In this document: positions 32,988-43,032 of the stretch, in pieces | Layout: every line of letters begins with the position of its first letter | Numbering within the stretch: position 1 is the first letter of the stretch | From: Prevotella sp. UBA2809 | GTDB taxonomy: Bacteria; Bacteroidota; Bacteroidia; Bacteroidales; Bacteroidaceae | Direction: 5' to 3' | Assembly (NCBI GenBank): GCA_002351725.1 | Contig: DEHD01000009.1 | Location: forward strand, 1-47,223 | Length of the DNA: 47,223 bases | The notes under the pieces: generated by a model | Told to the model about the DNA's origin: nothing | The model's input: the letters and a program-made list of their open reading frames with translations, nothing else | Databases searched by the model: none | Position numbers and translations under genes: made by a program

Positions 32988-35900
32988 TTGAGGCGGATTG
33001 TAGGGATTATTGTGGCTTTTTTGTTCGCGTGCGTGGGCGCGTGGGCACAGAAGCAGGACTCTCTGAAGGCGCGTTATCGCATTCAGAAAACTGCCCCTGT
33101 GCTTGTTCACGACCTCGATAGTTCGGCTATCGACCTCAAAATGCCTCCAAACATCCGCCAGACAGTTGAGTACGACGACTCGCTGAACGTATATTACATC
33201 GGCTCAAAGCTGGGCGACTCTTATCTCAATGCCCCCATACTGATGACTCCCGAGGAGTATCGCCAATGGGTTGAGAAGCGTGCGCTTAACGACTTCTTCC
33301 ACAAGAAGAATGCTGAGAACACAAAGAACGCAGGCAAGGATAAGTTCGATTTTATGGATATGCACTTCGACTTGGGTCCAGCCGAAAAGATTTTCGGCCC
33401 AGGTGGTGTGCGCATAAAGACTCAGGGAACTGCCGAGCTGAAGATAGGCGGAAACATAAAGAAAACCGACAATCCATCGCTGCCTATCCGTAACCGCAAG
33501 ACTACAGCCTTTGACTTTGACGAGAAGATTAATCTGAATCTGAACGGAAAGGTGGGCGACAAGGTTAACATGAACCTGAACTACAATACTGATGCAACAT
33601 TTGATTTCGACTCACAGAACCTGAAACTTAAGTACGAAGGTAAGGAAGACGAGATTATAAAACTTGTTGAGGCAGGGAACGTTAGCTTCCCGTCAAACAA
33701 CTCGCTGGTTAAGGGCGCAAGCAGCCTGTTTGGAGTGCGTACAGATATGCAGTTCGGAAAATTGAAACTGCAGACGGTTCTATCGCAGAAGAAGTCAACA
33801 ACCAAGAGTGTTTCGTCGAAGGGAGGAACACAGACTACGGCTTTTGAGATGGATGTGGCCGATTATGAAGAAAACCGCCACTTCTTCCTCTCACATTACT
33901 TCCGTAATCACTATGATCAGGCTATGTCAACCCTGCCCAATATTACCACAAGCATCGAGATAAACCGCATAGAAATCTGGGTTACAAATAAAACCGGAAC
34001 TACATCGAATACCCGTAATATTATTGCCGTTGCCAACCTTGGCGAGAGTGGTCAGAGTGTGCCAAGTAACAATACCGATGGACTGTATAATATGCTGTCT
34101 ACCCAGTATGCCGATGCACGCGATATTGATCAGACAAACACGGTTCTTTCTAATATCCCCGACTTTGAGAGCGGACGCGATTACGAGAAGCTTGCAAGTG
34201 CCCGATTGCTTACATCATCAGAGTACACCATCAATAAGGGGCTCGGATATATTTCACTGAAGTCTGGCCTGCAAACTGACCAGGTTCTGGCCGTTGCATT
34301 CGAGTTTACATCGGGTGGCGTTACCTATAAGGTAGGTGAGTTTGCTGCCGACATCACTGAAACATCAAAGGCTCTCTACGTAAAGGCTCTGAAGAATACT
34401 TCAAATAATCCTCAGCAGGCCAACTGGCATCTGATGATGAAGAACGTGTATTATCTGGCTTCAAGAGTAGAGAAGACCAAGTTCCGTCTGGATATCAAAT
34501 ACCAGAGCGATACAGCTGGCGTTTATCTTACTTACATCCCTGATCAGCGCGTAAAGAGCACCACACTGCTGAAGATGTTGGGTTGCGACCGCTTGGATAA
34601 TAACAATAAACTGCACCCCAACGGATATTTCGACTTTGTTGAGGGGTATACTGTTAGCGATGGTCGTGTGTTCCTTCCTTCAGCCGAGCCTTTTGGAGCT
34701 TATCTGCGCAAGCAGCTGGTTAACGGTGGCCTTCCCGTATCTGAGGCAGAGAAGTACGTTTTCAGCGAATTGTACGATAGTACAAAGACCGTTGCTAAGC
34801 TCATGGCCGAGAAGGATAAGTATATGCTGATAGGTCAGTACAAAGGCTCGTCGGCCAATGTCATTTCTCTTGGCGCATATAATGTTCCTCGTGGTTCGGT
34901 GGTAGTAACGGCTGGTGGAGTTGTGCTTAACGAGGGTTCTGATTACTCTGTGGATTACTCGGCAGGTGAGGTTACAATCCTGAATCAGAGCATCATAGAT
35001 GCTGGTACCAACGTAAGTGTATCGCTCGAGTCGGATACCGAATATGGCATGCAGCGCAAAACGATGTTGGGACTCAACTGGGAGTATGAGTTGTCGAAGA
35101 GTCTGCAGATTGGTGGTACAATCATGCATCTTCACGAGCAGGCACTTACATCGAAGGTTAACATGGGCGAAGAACCGCTGAGCAACACCATCTGGGGACT
35201 GAATGTCAACTGGAAACAGGAGTCGCAATGGCTCACATCGATGCTTAACAAGATACCATTCCTGCACGTAAAGCAGCCTTCTCACATATCGTTTACTGGT
35301 GAGTTCGCACAGCTGATAGCTGGTACTGCCCGTGGCACTCAGGATAATGCATCGTATGTGGATGATTTCGAGAATACCAAGAGCTATCTCGATATGAGTA
35401 ATCCTAAGGAGTGGACGCTGTCGAGTGTGCCATCGATGTTTACAGAGAGTGGCGATAAGACAGGTGTCACCAGCGGCTATAATCGAGCCCTGTTGGCATG
35501 GTATAATGTAGACCCAATCTTCACCCGTCGCAGTTCAACGCTGACGCCTGCCCATATCAAGAGCGATCTTGATCAGCTGTCGAACCACTATGTGCGCGAG
35601 GTGTATGTAAAAGAGCTCTATCCTAATCGTGACCAGAGTACTTATAACGGCGCTACCTCTACGCTTCCAATACTTAATCTTGCATACTATCCACAGGAGC
35701 GTGGACCTTATAACCTCTCGCTCTCTCTAAACAGCGATGGTCGTTTGCTTAACCCAGAAACCAAGTGGGGAGGAATGATGCGCAAAATAGATACCAACGA
35801 TTTCGAACAAGCCAATATTGAATATATTGAGTTCTGGCTGCTCGATCCGTTTATTTACACACGTCAGGAAGGAACTGCTACTGATTATGCTGGTGACCTC

Positions 35901-38900
35901 TATTTTAACCTTGGTGAGGTGAGCGAGGATATACTTCGTGATGGCAAGAAATTCTATGAGAGTGGTATGCCCGTCGACGGTAGTCAAAATTATACCACTA
36001 CCCAATGGGGAAAAATCCCCGTGCAGGCAACACAGACCTACGCCTTTGCTACTACAACCGGCTCGCGCAAGAAGCAGGATACAGGTTTCAATGGTCTTAC
36101 TGACGAAGAGGAACAGCAGTATGGAGCATATAATGAGTGGCTAAACTCTGTTGGTGCGATTGTTAGTAACGACAGTATTATGCAGGCATGGCGCAAAGAC
36201 CCTGCTGGCGATGATTATCACTACTTCCGCGGTTCTGATTTCGATAGCGAACGCAAGAGCATTCTCGAACGTTATAAGCGCATCAACAACCCACAAGGCA
36301 ACTCGCCCGAGACCGAGGATCAGACAGAATCGTATGATACCAGCTACAAGAGCGGACCAGATGTAGAGGATATAAACCAGGATTACACTCTGAACGAATA
36401 CGAGCGCTACTATCAGTACAAGGTGCGCATTTCGCCCGAGATTCTTGACGCCTATCGTAAAGGTGCAGCGCCAGCCGATTGCTTCATAACTGATATGCGT
36501 ACCAGCAGTGTTAAGCTTCGTAATGGCGATACCACCAGCGTTAACTGGTATCAGTTCCGCATACCGCTTACAGAGTATGAGCGCAAGGTTGGCTCAATCA
36601 GCGATTTCACCAGCGTGCGCTTTATGCGTATGTTCCTGTCAGGATTCCAAAAGCCGATAGTACTGCGTTTTGGTTCGCTCGATCTTGTACGCGGAGAGTG
36701 GCGTATTTATAAACAGAGTCTGGGAACAGGTGCCGAGAGTGGTGTGCTTGAGGTTAGCGCTGTAAACATCGAGGAGAACAACGATAAGACACCTGTTAAC
36801 TATGTCCTGCCTCCAGGCATCAGTCGTGTCACCGATCCCTCACAGCCACAGTTGGTTGAGAACAATGAGCAGGCACTGAACATGGTTGTTAAGGATCTGC
36901 AGCATGGTGAGTCGAAGGCCGTTTATCGTAACATAAACCTCGATTTGCGCCAGTATAAACACATGCAGATGTTTGTACATGCCAACCATCTGGTGCCTGA
37001 TGCTACAAGACTTCAGGACAACCAGTTGGCCGTGTTCGTGCGTATGGGTAGCGACTATAAAAACAACTACTACGAGTACGAGATTCCGCTTGAGCTTACT
37101 CCCGATCGTAGTGACTATAGTAAGTATTCAATGGCCGACAGACGCATGGTATGGCCTCAGGAAAATATGCTTGACGTTAACCTTGACGTGTTTACCCATC
37201 TCAAGAAAGCCCGTAATATGGCTAAGGCTCAAGGTATAGGTGGTTATAATCAGGTCTACAGCGATTATGATCCCGATCGTCCTGGTAATAAGATCAGTAT
37301 CTTGGGTAATCCAACGTTAGGCGAGGTAAAGGTTATGATGATTGGTGTGCGTAACATATCGGGTGATGTTAAGTCGGGTGAAGTTTGGGTTAACGAACTG
37401 AGATTGATGGATAGTAATAACGATGGTGGATGGGCTGCATCGGGAACTATGAATGTGCAGTTGTCTGATTTCGGCTCAGTAAACCTTTCTGGTCGATACA
37501 TCAGTGATGGTTTTGGTGGGCTCGAGGAGAGTGTTACTCAGCGTTCAACCGATACGCAGAAAGAGTATTCGGTTACAGCCCAGTTTGAGCTTGGTAAATT
37601 CTTCCCCGACAAAGCCAAGGTGTCTGCACCTGTTTACTACTCGGTTAGTCATCAGGAAATACGTCCGCGCTATAATCCATTGGATTCTGATATGCGACTC
37701 AGCGATGCGTTGGAGAGTGCTGCCAATCAGCATGAACGCGATAGTATAGAGAGCATTGCTGTAACTAAGACGCGCAACACAAACTTCTCACTGTCGAATC
37801 TGCGTTGGGGACTAAAGACCAAGCGTCACCCCATGCCTTACGATCCTGCTAACTTCTCGTTCTCATATAGTCATTCTCATCGCAATACATCAGGCAAGAC
37901 TACCGTTTACGAGAAAGAAGACCAATGGCGTGGAGCACTTAACTACAGTTACTCGCCAGTATATAAGTCATGGGAGCCGTTCAAGAAACTGAAAGGTAAG
38001 TCGAAGTGGCTTAATTTCCCAAAATCGCTTAGCTTTAACTACCTGCCCCAGAGCGTGGCATTCAACACAGAGATGACCCGTAACTACTATGAGTTGCAGG
38101 AGCGCGATCTTGAAAGCATAGAGAACCAGAACCTGCCGCTAACCTTCTCAGAACAGTTCCTGTGGAATCGTGATTTCTCTTTGCGTTGGGACTTTACCAA
38201 GAATCTCCACTTCAGCTTCCAGTCGGCTACCCGAGCTGAGATTGAAGAGCCTTATACACCTATCAACAAGGACCTCTATCCCGACCAGTATGTTGCTTGG
38301 AAGGATTCGGTTAAGCAGAGTATACTCAACTGGGGTACACCACTTGACTATCAGCAGCAGGTTTCGGCATCTTATCAGTTGCCGCTCAACAAACTGCCTA
38401 TCTTTGATTGGCTAAATGCCGATGCTTCGTACACCGCGAAATATACATGGGTTCGCGGTACAGAACTTGAGGATGGAACAAGTCTTGGTAACACCATCAC
38501 CAGTAATCGTAATGTCAACATCAACAGTGCGCTGAACCTTGAAACACTATACAATCATATCCCGTTCCTTAAGAAGGTAAACGATCGGTTCAAGAAATCG
38601 GCATCAACTAAGAAGAATGCTAATAACAAGCAGAATACAAAGAAATCAGCATCGCCATCAAAAGTTGCGGCCAATCAGAAGTCTGGTGCCAAGGATTCGG
38701 TAAAGGTGAAGCGCGATATCGAAACCGAATGGTGGTACAAACCTGCTCAGAGTGTGGCCAGACTACTCATGATGGTTCGCAGCGTAAACATCAGCTATCG
38801 CACACAGTACTCTATGCTGTTGCCTGGATTTATGCCAAATGTAGGCGATATGCTTGGACAGAATAAATCGGGTGGCGCATTGGCACCTGGTCTCGACTTT

Positions 38901-40061
38901 GCATTCGGTCTGATGGGCGATGGATATATCGACAAGGCAATGGATCGTGGTTGGATGCTTAATAATGATAACGTGTCTACTCCTGCCAATATCAATATGA
39001 GTAAGGACCTGCAGATAAAGGCTGTGCTCGAACCTATACGCGACTTGAAGATTGATCTCACAGCTTCTCGTACTGATAACCGTGCCAAGAGCGTTCAGTA
39101 TATGTACGATGGCATGCCGACAACACTTAGCGGTTCATTTAGCATGACGACCATCTCGCTGCGTGGAGCTTTAGCTGGCATGGGTAATGCTGACAATGGT
39201 TACCATTCTGCAGCATTCGATCATTTCCGCGAGATTATCCCAGAGTTCCAGCAGAGGGTAGGGGGAGAGTATTCGGCTGAAGTACTGATACCGGCATTCC
39301 TCTCTGCTTACACATCGGGTGCAGGTAATTCGCTAGATATATTCCCTGCTTTAACGCGATTGCTGCCCAACTGGAGTATCAGATATGGTGGCTTGTCAAA
39401 ACTGCCTTGGGTGCAGAATCATCTTAAGAGTCTTAATCTTAACCATGCCTATAAGAGTGTATATAGCGTGGGTAGTTATGTTAATACCAGCTACTCTACT
39501 GTAAGTATTAATGAGGCGTTCTCACCACTATTGGGTATTGATGCTACATTCCAGAATGACCTTACTGCCAAGATTGAATATCGCACTACCCGTACACTAA
39601 ACCTATCTATGACCAGTGTCCAGCTAAACGAATCGCTCAGCAAGGACTGGGTTGTGGGTTTGGCATATAAGATTCATGATTTCAACCTCTTCGGAGCCAA
39701 GGGTAATCGTCGTGTTAGCAAGGCGCAGAATCCTAAATCCAAGTCGGGTAATTCTAATAATAACAGCTCAGTAAGGAAATCAAGCAAAACTGGTGTAAAC
39801 CACGACCTTAATCTCCGTCTTGATATGTCTTTGCGCAAACAGGCTGCCATCACTCGCGATATCGCTACTGGTGTGTCGTCAGCATCAAGCGGTAACTCGG
39901 CATTTAAGTTCTCGTTTATGGCCGATTATACTCTGTCACGTCTGCTAACCCTGACTGCCTACTTTGATAGCCAGACAAACACACCGCTGCTATCTAGTAA
40001 CAGCTATCCAACTACCACTCACGACTTTGGTATTTCCATGAAGTTCTCGCTTACCAGATAA
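32988..40061 (+). CDS. sprA: Type IX secretion translocon SprA (Sov)
   Basis: 2357 aa, the largest gene here. The only in-frame start after the upstream TAA is TTG 32988; it yields a good signal peptide ending AWAQ at about residue 21. N-terminal SprA segments include FDMHFDLGPAEKIFGPGG-like DLGPAEKIFGPGGVRIKTQG and NLNLNGKVGDKVNMNLNYN. The rest is a giant beta-rich outer-membrane barrel ending KFSLTR. Two low-complexity Lys/Asn/Ser stretches (about 1868-1908 and 2243-2265) look like surface loops. SprA exports cargo with type IX C-terminal signals across the outer membrane; no such cargo gene is in this window. A bidirectional terminator follows. Confidence 0.95.
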   Translation: MRRIVGIIVAFLFACVGAWAQKQDSLKARYRIQKTAPVLVHDLDSSAIDLKMPPNIRQTVEYDDSLNVYYIGSKLGDSYLNAPILMTPEEYRQWVEKRALNDFFHKKNAENTKNAGKDKFDFMDMHFDLGPAEKIFGPGGVRIKTQGTAELKIGGNIKKTDNPSLPIRNRKTTAFDFDEKINLNLNGKVGDKVNMNLNYNTDATFDFDSQNLKLKYEGKEDEIIKLVEAGNVSFPSNNSLVKGASSLFGVRTDMQFGKLKLQTVLSQKKSTTKSVSSKGGTQTTAFEMDVADYEENRHFFLSHYFRNHYDQAMSTLPNITTSIEINRIEIWVTNKTGTTSNTRNIIAVANLGESGQSVPSNNTDGLYNMLSTQYADARDIDQTNTVLSNIPDFESGRDYEKLASARLLTSSEYTINKGLGYISLKSGLQTDQVLAVAFEFTSGGVTYKVGEFAADITETSKALYVKALKNTSNNPQQANWHLMMKNVYYLASRVEKTKFRLDIKYQSDTAGVYLTYIPDQRVKSTTLLKMLGCDRLDNNNKLHPNGYFDFVEGYTVSDGRVFLPSAEPFGAYLRKQLVNGGLPVSEAEKYVFSELYDSTKTVAKLMAEKDKYMLIGQYKGSSANVISLGAYNVPRGSVVVTAGGVVLNEGSDYSVDYSAGEVTILNQSIIDAGTNVSVSLESDTEYGMQRKTMLGLNWEYELSKSLQIGGTIMHLHEQALTSKVNMGEEPLSNTIWGLNVNWKQESQWLTSMLNKIPFLHVKQPSHISFTGEFAQLIAGTARGTQDNASYVDDFENTKSYLDMSNPKEWTLSSVPSMFTESGDKTGVTSGYNRALLAWYNVDPIFTRRSSTLTPAHIKSDLDQLSNHYVREVYVKELYPNRDQSTYNGATSTLPILNLAYYPQERGPYNLSLSLNSDGRLLNPETKWGGMMRKIDTNDFEQANIEYIEFWLLDPFIYTRQEGTATDYAGDLYFNLGEVSEDILRDGKKFYESGMPVDGSQNYTTTQWGKIPVQATQTYAFATTTGSRKKQDTGFNGLTDEEEQQYGAYNEWLNSVGAIVSNDSIMQAWRKDPAGDDYHYFRGSDFDSERKSILERYKRINNPQGNSPETEDQTESYDTSYKSGPDVEDINQDYTLNEYERYYQYKVRISPEILDAYRKGAAPADCFITDMRTSSVKLRNGDTTSVNWYQFRIPLTEYERKVGSISDFTSVRFMRMFLSGFQKPIVLRFGSLDLVRGEWRIYKQSLGTGAESGVLEVSAVNIEENNDKTPVNYVLPPGISRVTDPSQPQLVENNEQALNMVVKDLQHGESKAVYRNINLDLRQYKHMQMFVHANHLVPDATRLQDNQLAVFVRMGSDYKNNYYEYEIPLELTPDRSDYSKYSMADRRMVWPQENMLDVNLDVFTHLKKARNMAKAQGIGGYNQVYSDYDPDRPGNKISILGNPTLGEVKVMMIGVRNISGDVKSGEVWVNELRLMDSNNDGGWAASGTMNVQLSDFGSVNLSGRYISDGFGGLEESVTQRSTDTQKEYSVTAQFELGKFFPDKAKVSAPVYYSVSHQEIRPRYNPLDSDMRLSDALESAANQHERDSIESIAVTKTRNTNFSLSNLRWGLKTKRHPMPYDPANFSFSYSHSHRNTSGKTTVYEKEDQWRGALNYSYSPVYKSWEPFKKLKGKSKWLNFPKSLSFNYLPQSVAFNTEMTRNYYELQERDLESIENQNLPLTFSEQFLWNRDFSLRWDFTKNLHFSFQSATRAEIEEPYTPINKDLYPDQYVAWKDSVKQSILNWGTPLDYQQQVSASYQLPLNKLPIFDWLNADASYTAKYTWVRGTELEDGTSLGNTITSNRNVNINSALNLETLYNHIPFLKKVNDRFKKSASTKKNANNKQNTKKSASPSKVAANQKSGAKDSVKVKRDIETEWWYKPAQSVARLLMMVRSVNISYRTQYSMLLPGFMPNVGDMLGQNKSGGALAPGLDFAFGLMGDGYIDKAMDRGWMLNNDNVSTPANINMSKDLQIKAVLEPIRDLKIDLTASRTDNRAKSVQYMYDGMPTTLSGSFSMTTISLRGALAGMGNADNGYHSAAFDHFREIIPEFQQRVGGEYSAEVLIPAFLSAYTSGAGNSLDIFPALTRLLPNWSIRYGGLSKLPWVQNHLKSLNLNHAYKSVYSVGSYVNTSYSTVSINEAFSPLLGIDATFQNDLTAKIEYRTTRTLNLSMTSVQLNESLSKDWVVGLAYKIHDFNLFGAKGNRRVSKAQNPKSKSGNSNNNSSVRKSSKTGVNHDLNLRLDMSLRKQAAITRDIATGVSSASSGNSAFKFSFMADYTLSRLLTLTAYFDSQTNTPLLSSNSYPTTTHDFGISMKFSLTR

Positions 40062-40065
40062 AATA

Positions 40066-40089
40066 AATCCCCGCTGTATGGCGGGGATT
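40066..40089. terminator. Bidirectional terminator between sprA and nadB
   Basis: AATCCCCGC (40066-40074) pairs with GCGGGGATT (40081-40089) over a 6-base loop. It serves the two convergent genes. The stem is nearly the same as that of the aldolase terminator. Confidence 0.85.
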
Positions 40090-40093
40090 GTTA

Positions 40094-41680
40094 TTATTTA
40101 TCGTAAGCATGTACGGGATAGTCGGTGGTGTAGTGGAGACCTCGGCATTCCTTACGCTCCAGAGCCCAACGGGTGATGAGGTAACCTACGTTGATCATGT
40201 TACGAAGCTCACAGATATCGCGTGTGGCGCGTACGCGCTTGAATAATCGCTCAGTTTCCTCGTAGAGCATATCCAGTCGATCCCAGGCGCGATGCAATCG
40301 TAAGTCTGAACGAACGATACCTACATAGTTCGACATGATGAGGTTTACCTCCTTCACGCTCTGTGTGATAAGCACCTTCTCCTCGTTGGTCATAGTGCCT
40401 TCGTCATTCCACTCTGGCACCTTCTCGTTGAACTCGTAATAGTCTACATGCTCAAGCGAGTTCTTGGCTGCTGTTTCTGCATATACCACAGCCTCGATAA
40501 GTGAGTTCGAAGCCAGACGGTTACCACCATGCAGACCTGTGCAAGAGCATTCGCCAAGAGCATACAAACGTTCGATAGAGGTTTGTCCGTTCAGGTCAAC
40601 CTTGATACCGCCGCACATGTAATGGGCCGCAGGACGAACAGGGATATAATCGGTGGTGATGTCTATACCCATCGACAGGCACTTCTGATAGATATTGGGG
40701 AAGTGCTTCTTTGTCTCAGTGGGATCTTTATGAGTCACATCCAGACAGACGTGATCCAGTCCGTGTATCTTCATTTCCTTATCTATGGCACGTGCTACGA
40801 TATCACGTGGAGCCAACGACAGTCGCTCGTCGTACTTCTGCATAAACTCTTCACCATTTGGCAATTTCAGTATGCCGCCATAGCCACGCATAGCCTCAGT
40901 GATGAGGTAGGCTGGATGAGTCTCCTTGGGGTTATGGAGTACAGTTGGGTGGAACTGTACAAACTCCATGTCTGCCACTGTTCCCTTGGCGCGATAAACC
41001 ATCGCAATGCCATCGCCAGTAGCGATGACAGGGTTTGAAGTCGTTACGTATACGGCACCACAACCACCTGTACACATTACGGTCATCTTGGCCAGATATG
41101 TATCTACTTTCTGAGTCTCAGGGTTCAGCACGTAGGCACCATAGCACTGGATGTTGGGCGAGCGACGTGTTACACGTACGCCCAGGTGGTGCTGGGTGAT
41201 AATCTCTACAGCAAAGTGGTCTTCCTTGATGTCGATATTGGGATTGTTGCGCACAGCTTCCATCAGTCCGCGCTGTATCTCTGCACCAGTATCGTCCTTG
41301 TGGTGCAGTATGCGGAACTCAGAGTGTCCGCCCTCGCGATGCAGGTCGAACTTACCCTCGTTGGTCTTGTCAAAGTTCACACCCCAGTTCACCAATTCAC
41401 GTATCTGTTCTGGAGCCATTTTTACTACTTGTTCTACGGCCTTTGGATCGCTGATGTAATCGCCGGCAATCATTGTATCTTCAATATGTTTCTCGAAGTT
41501 ATCCAGTTCGAGATTGGTGACTGATGCCACACCGCCCTGAGCAAACGAGGTGTTTGCCTCGTCGAGCGATGTCTTACAGATCATACATACTCTGCCTTTG
41601 TTGGCGCGAGCCACTTTTAATGCGTAGCTCATACCCGCTACGCCTGCTCCTATCACTAGGAAATCATACTTGTATACCAT
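40094..41680 (-). CDS. nadB: L-aspartate oxidase
   Basis: 528 aa from the ATG at 41680 (an ATG 12 codons upstream is unlikely because it lies on the promoter side). FAD site VIGAGVAGMSYAL, then TSFAQGGVASV, HREGGHSEFRILHHKDDTGAE, and MCGGIKVDLNGQTSIERLYALGE with GLHGGNRLASNSL place it in the NadB branch of the fumarate reductase flavoprotein family. It oxidises L-aspartate to iminoaspartate, the first step of de novo NAD synthesis. nadA and nadC are not in this window. It is divergent from the gene at 41800. Confidence 0.95.
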   Translation of the reverse strand: MVYKYDFLVIGAGVAGMSYALKVARANKGRVCMICKTSLDEANTSFAQGGVASVTNLELDNFEKHIEDTMIAGDYISDPKAVEQVVKMAPEQIRELVNWGVNFDKTNEGKFDLHREGGHSEFRILHHKDDTGAEIQRGLMEAVRNNPNIDIKEDHFAVEIITQHHLGVRVTRRSPNIQCYGAYVLNPETQKVDTYLAKMTVMCTGGCGAVYVTTSNPVIATGDGIAMVYRAKGTVADMEFVQFHPTVLHNPKETHPAYLITEAMRGYGGILKLPNGEEFMQKYDERLSLAPRDIVARAIDKEMKIHGLDHVCLDVTHKDPTETKKHFPNIYQKCLSMGIDITTDYIPVRPAAHYMCGGIKVDLNGQTSIERLYALGECSCTGLHGGNRLASNSLIEAVVYAETAAKNSLEHVDYYEFNEKVPEWNDEGTMTNEEKVLITQSVKEVNLIMSNYVGIVRSDLRLHRAWDRLDMLYEETERLFKRVRATRDICELRNMINVGYLITRWALERKECRGLHYTTDYPVHAYDK

Positions 41681-41713
41681 ACTACTGATAATGTAATTGT
41701 CACAAATCTGCTG

Positions 41714-41721
41714 CAAAATTA
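41714..41721 (-). promoter_or_regulatory. -7 box of nadB
   Basis: TAATTTTG on the minus strand, 33 bases before the ATG at 41680; -33 box not evident. Confidence 0.5.
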
Positions 41722-41740
41722 CTTAAAATTTCGAATAATC

Positions 41741-41771
41741 TTTGCATCTTGGCGTTTTTTTTGTATCTTTG
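41741..41771 (+). promoter_or_regulatory. Consensus promoter of the 41800 gene
   Basis: TTTG at 41741-41744, 19 bases, TATCTTTG at 41764-41771; the ATG at 41800 lies 28 bases downstream. Confidence 0.85.
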
Positions 41772-41799
41772 CACAAAACAATACCAAACTATTACAACA

Positions 41800-43014
41800 A
41801 TGAAACGACTATGGCTTATATTAATGTTATTGGTTCCGATGGTGGCGCTGGCACAGCAGATAACCATTGGCGGAACCGTTATTGATGAGAAGACGGGGCG
41901 CCCGTTGCCTCAAGTTAGTGTCTCTGTGGGCCGTGTATCGGTGGTTACAAACGATGACGGGGCCTTCGTACTGAAACTAAGTGAAACTCCCAAAAACGTA
42001 ACAGTGTCGCATCTGGGCTACAAGACAAAGCGAGTAGCCCTTGAAGCAGGAAAGACAGAGCAACTGAAAATTAAACTTCAGCCCACTGTGATACAGTTGC
42101 GAGAGGTTGTTGTAAGAACTGGTGATCCACGTGAGATCGTTGAGATTGCAATACAGAAGATCCCCGATAACTACAGTCGCAAACCAGAATTGCTTAAGGC
42201 TTTCTATCGCGAAACAGCAATGAAACGTAAGCACTTTATATATGTGGCCGAAGGTGTTGAGGATATGTATAAAACACCATACACGCGTGGTATTGGTCGT
42301 GACAGAGTGGCCATAGTTAAAGGTCGTCGTCTGTTAAGTCAGAAGCAAGGTGATACCCTTGGACTTAAGGTGATGGGTGGACCTGTGCTACCTGTGCAAC
42401 TGGATGTGGTTAAGAACTATGATATGCTTCTGAATAAAGAGGATTTGGATGCTTATAGCTTTAGCTGGGGCACCCCTGAGTTCATCAACGACCGAATGCA
42501 GATGGTGGTTCTTATCGAGCCCCTTTACCAAAGAGAATGGGCTTTATATCATGGAAAGCTTTATATAGATAACGAGCGCTTGGCATTTACCCGCATAGAA
42601 CTTAGTCTGGATATGAGCGACAAGGATAAGGCAACCCGTACTATGTTGGTGCGCAAGCCTATGGGGGTGAGATTCAAACCAAAAGAATTGTCGTGTGTAG
42701 TTGACTATCGCTATACTGACGGTATAACACGTATTAGCTATCTTCGTAATACTTTTAAGTTTAACTGCGACTGGAAGAAACGATTGTTCAGTACTTCGTT
42801 TACTGCTACTTGCGAGATGGCTGTTACTGATAGTGAATCGGAAAATGTAAAGCCGATAGTGAGTCGGAACTCGTTCGATTCGCATGATGCATATTATGAT
42901 AAGGTGGAATACTTTATGGATCCAGAATACTGGAGCAACTATAATATTATAGAACCCTCAGAGTCGCTCGACAAGGCGATACGCAAGCTGGTATCAACAT
43001 ATCAGCGAAACTAA
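41800..43014 (+). CDS. Exported protein with carboxypeptidase-like regulatory domain
   Basis: 404 aa from ATG 41800, which follows a consensus promoter and gives a clean signal peptide ending ALAQ. Residues about 20-105 are a carboxypeptidase-like regulatory (CarbopepD_reg) Ig-type domain: GGTVIDEKTGRPLPQVSVSV and VTVSHLGYKTKRV. The remainder (about 110-404) has LREVVVRTGDPREIVEIAIQ and KIPDNYSRKPELLKAFYRE, as in DUF5686-like Bacteroidota proteins, but lacks a TonB-receptor barrel. Probably periplasmic or outer-membrane associated. The PBP4-type gene follows 18 bases after the stop. Precise role unknown. Confidence 0.8.
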   Translation: MKRLWLILMLLVPMVALAQQITIGGTVIDEKTGRPLPQVSVSVGRVSVVTNDDGAFVLKLSETPKNVTVSHLGYKTKRVALEAGKTEQLKIKLQPTVIQLREVVVRTGDPREIVEIAIQKIPDNYSRKPELLKAFYRETAMKRKHFIYVAEGVEDMYKTPYTRGIGRDRVAIVKGRRLLSQKQGDTLGLKVMGGPVLPVQLDVVKNYDMLLNKEDLDAYSFSWGTPEFINDRMQMVVLIEPLYQREWALYHGKLYIDNERLAFTRIELSLDMSDKDKATRTMLVRKPMGVRFKPKELSCVVDYRYTDGITRISYLRNTFKFNCDWKKRLFSTSFTATCEMAVTDSESENVKPIVSRNSFDSHDAYYDKVEYFMDPEYWSNYNIIEPSESLDKAIRKLVSTYQRN

Positions 43015-43032
43015 GAGATTTGTGAATTAAAA

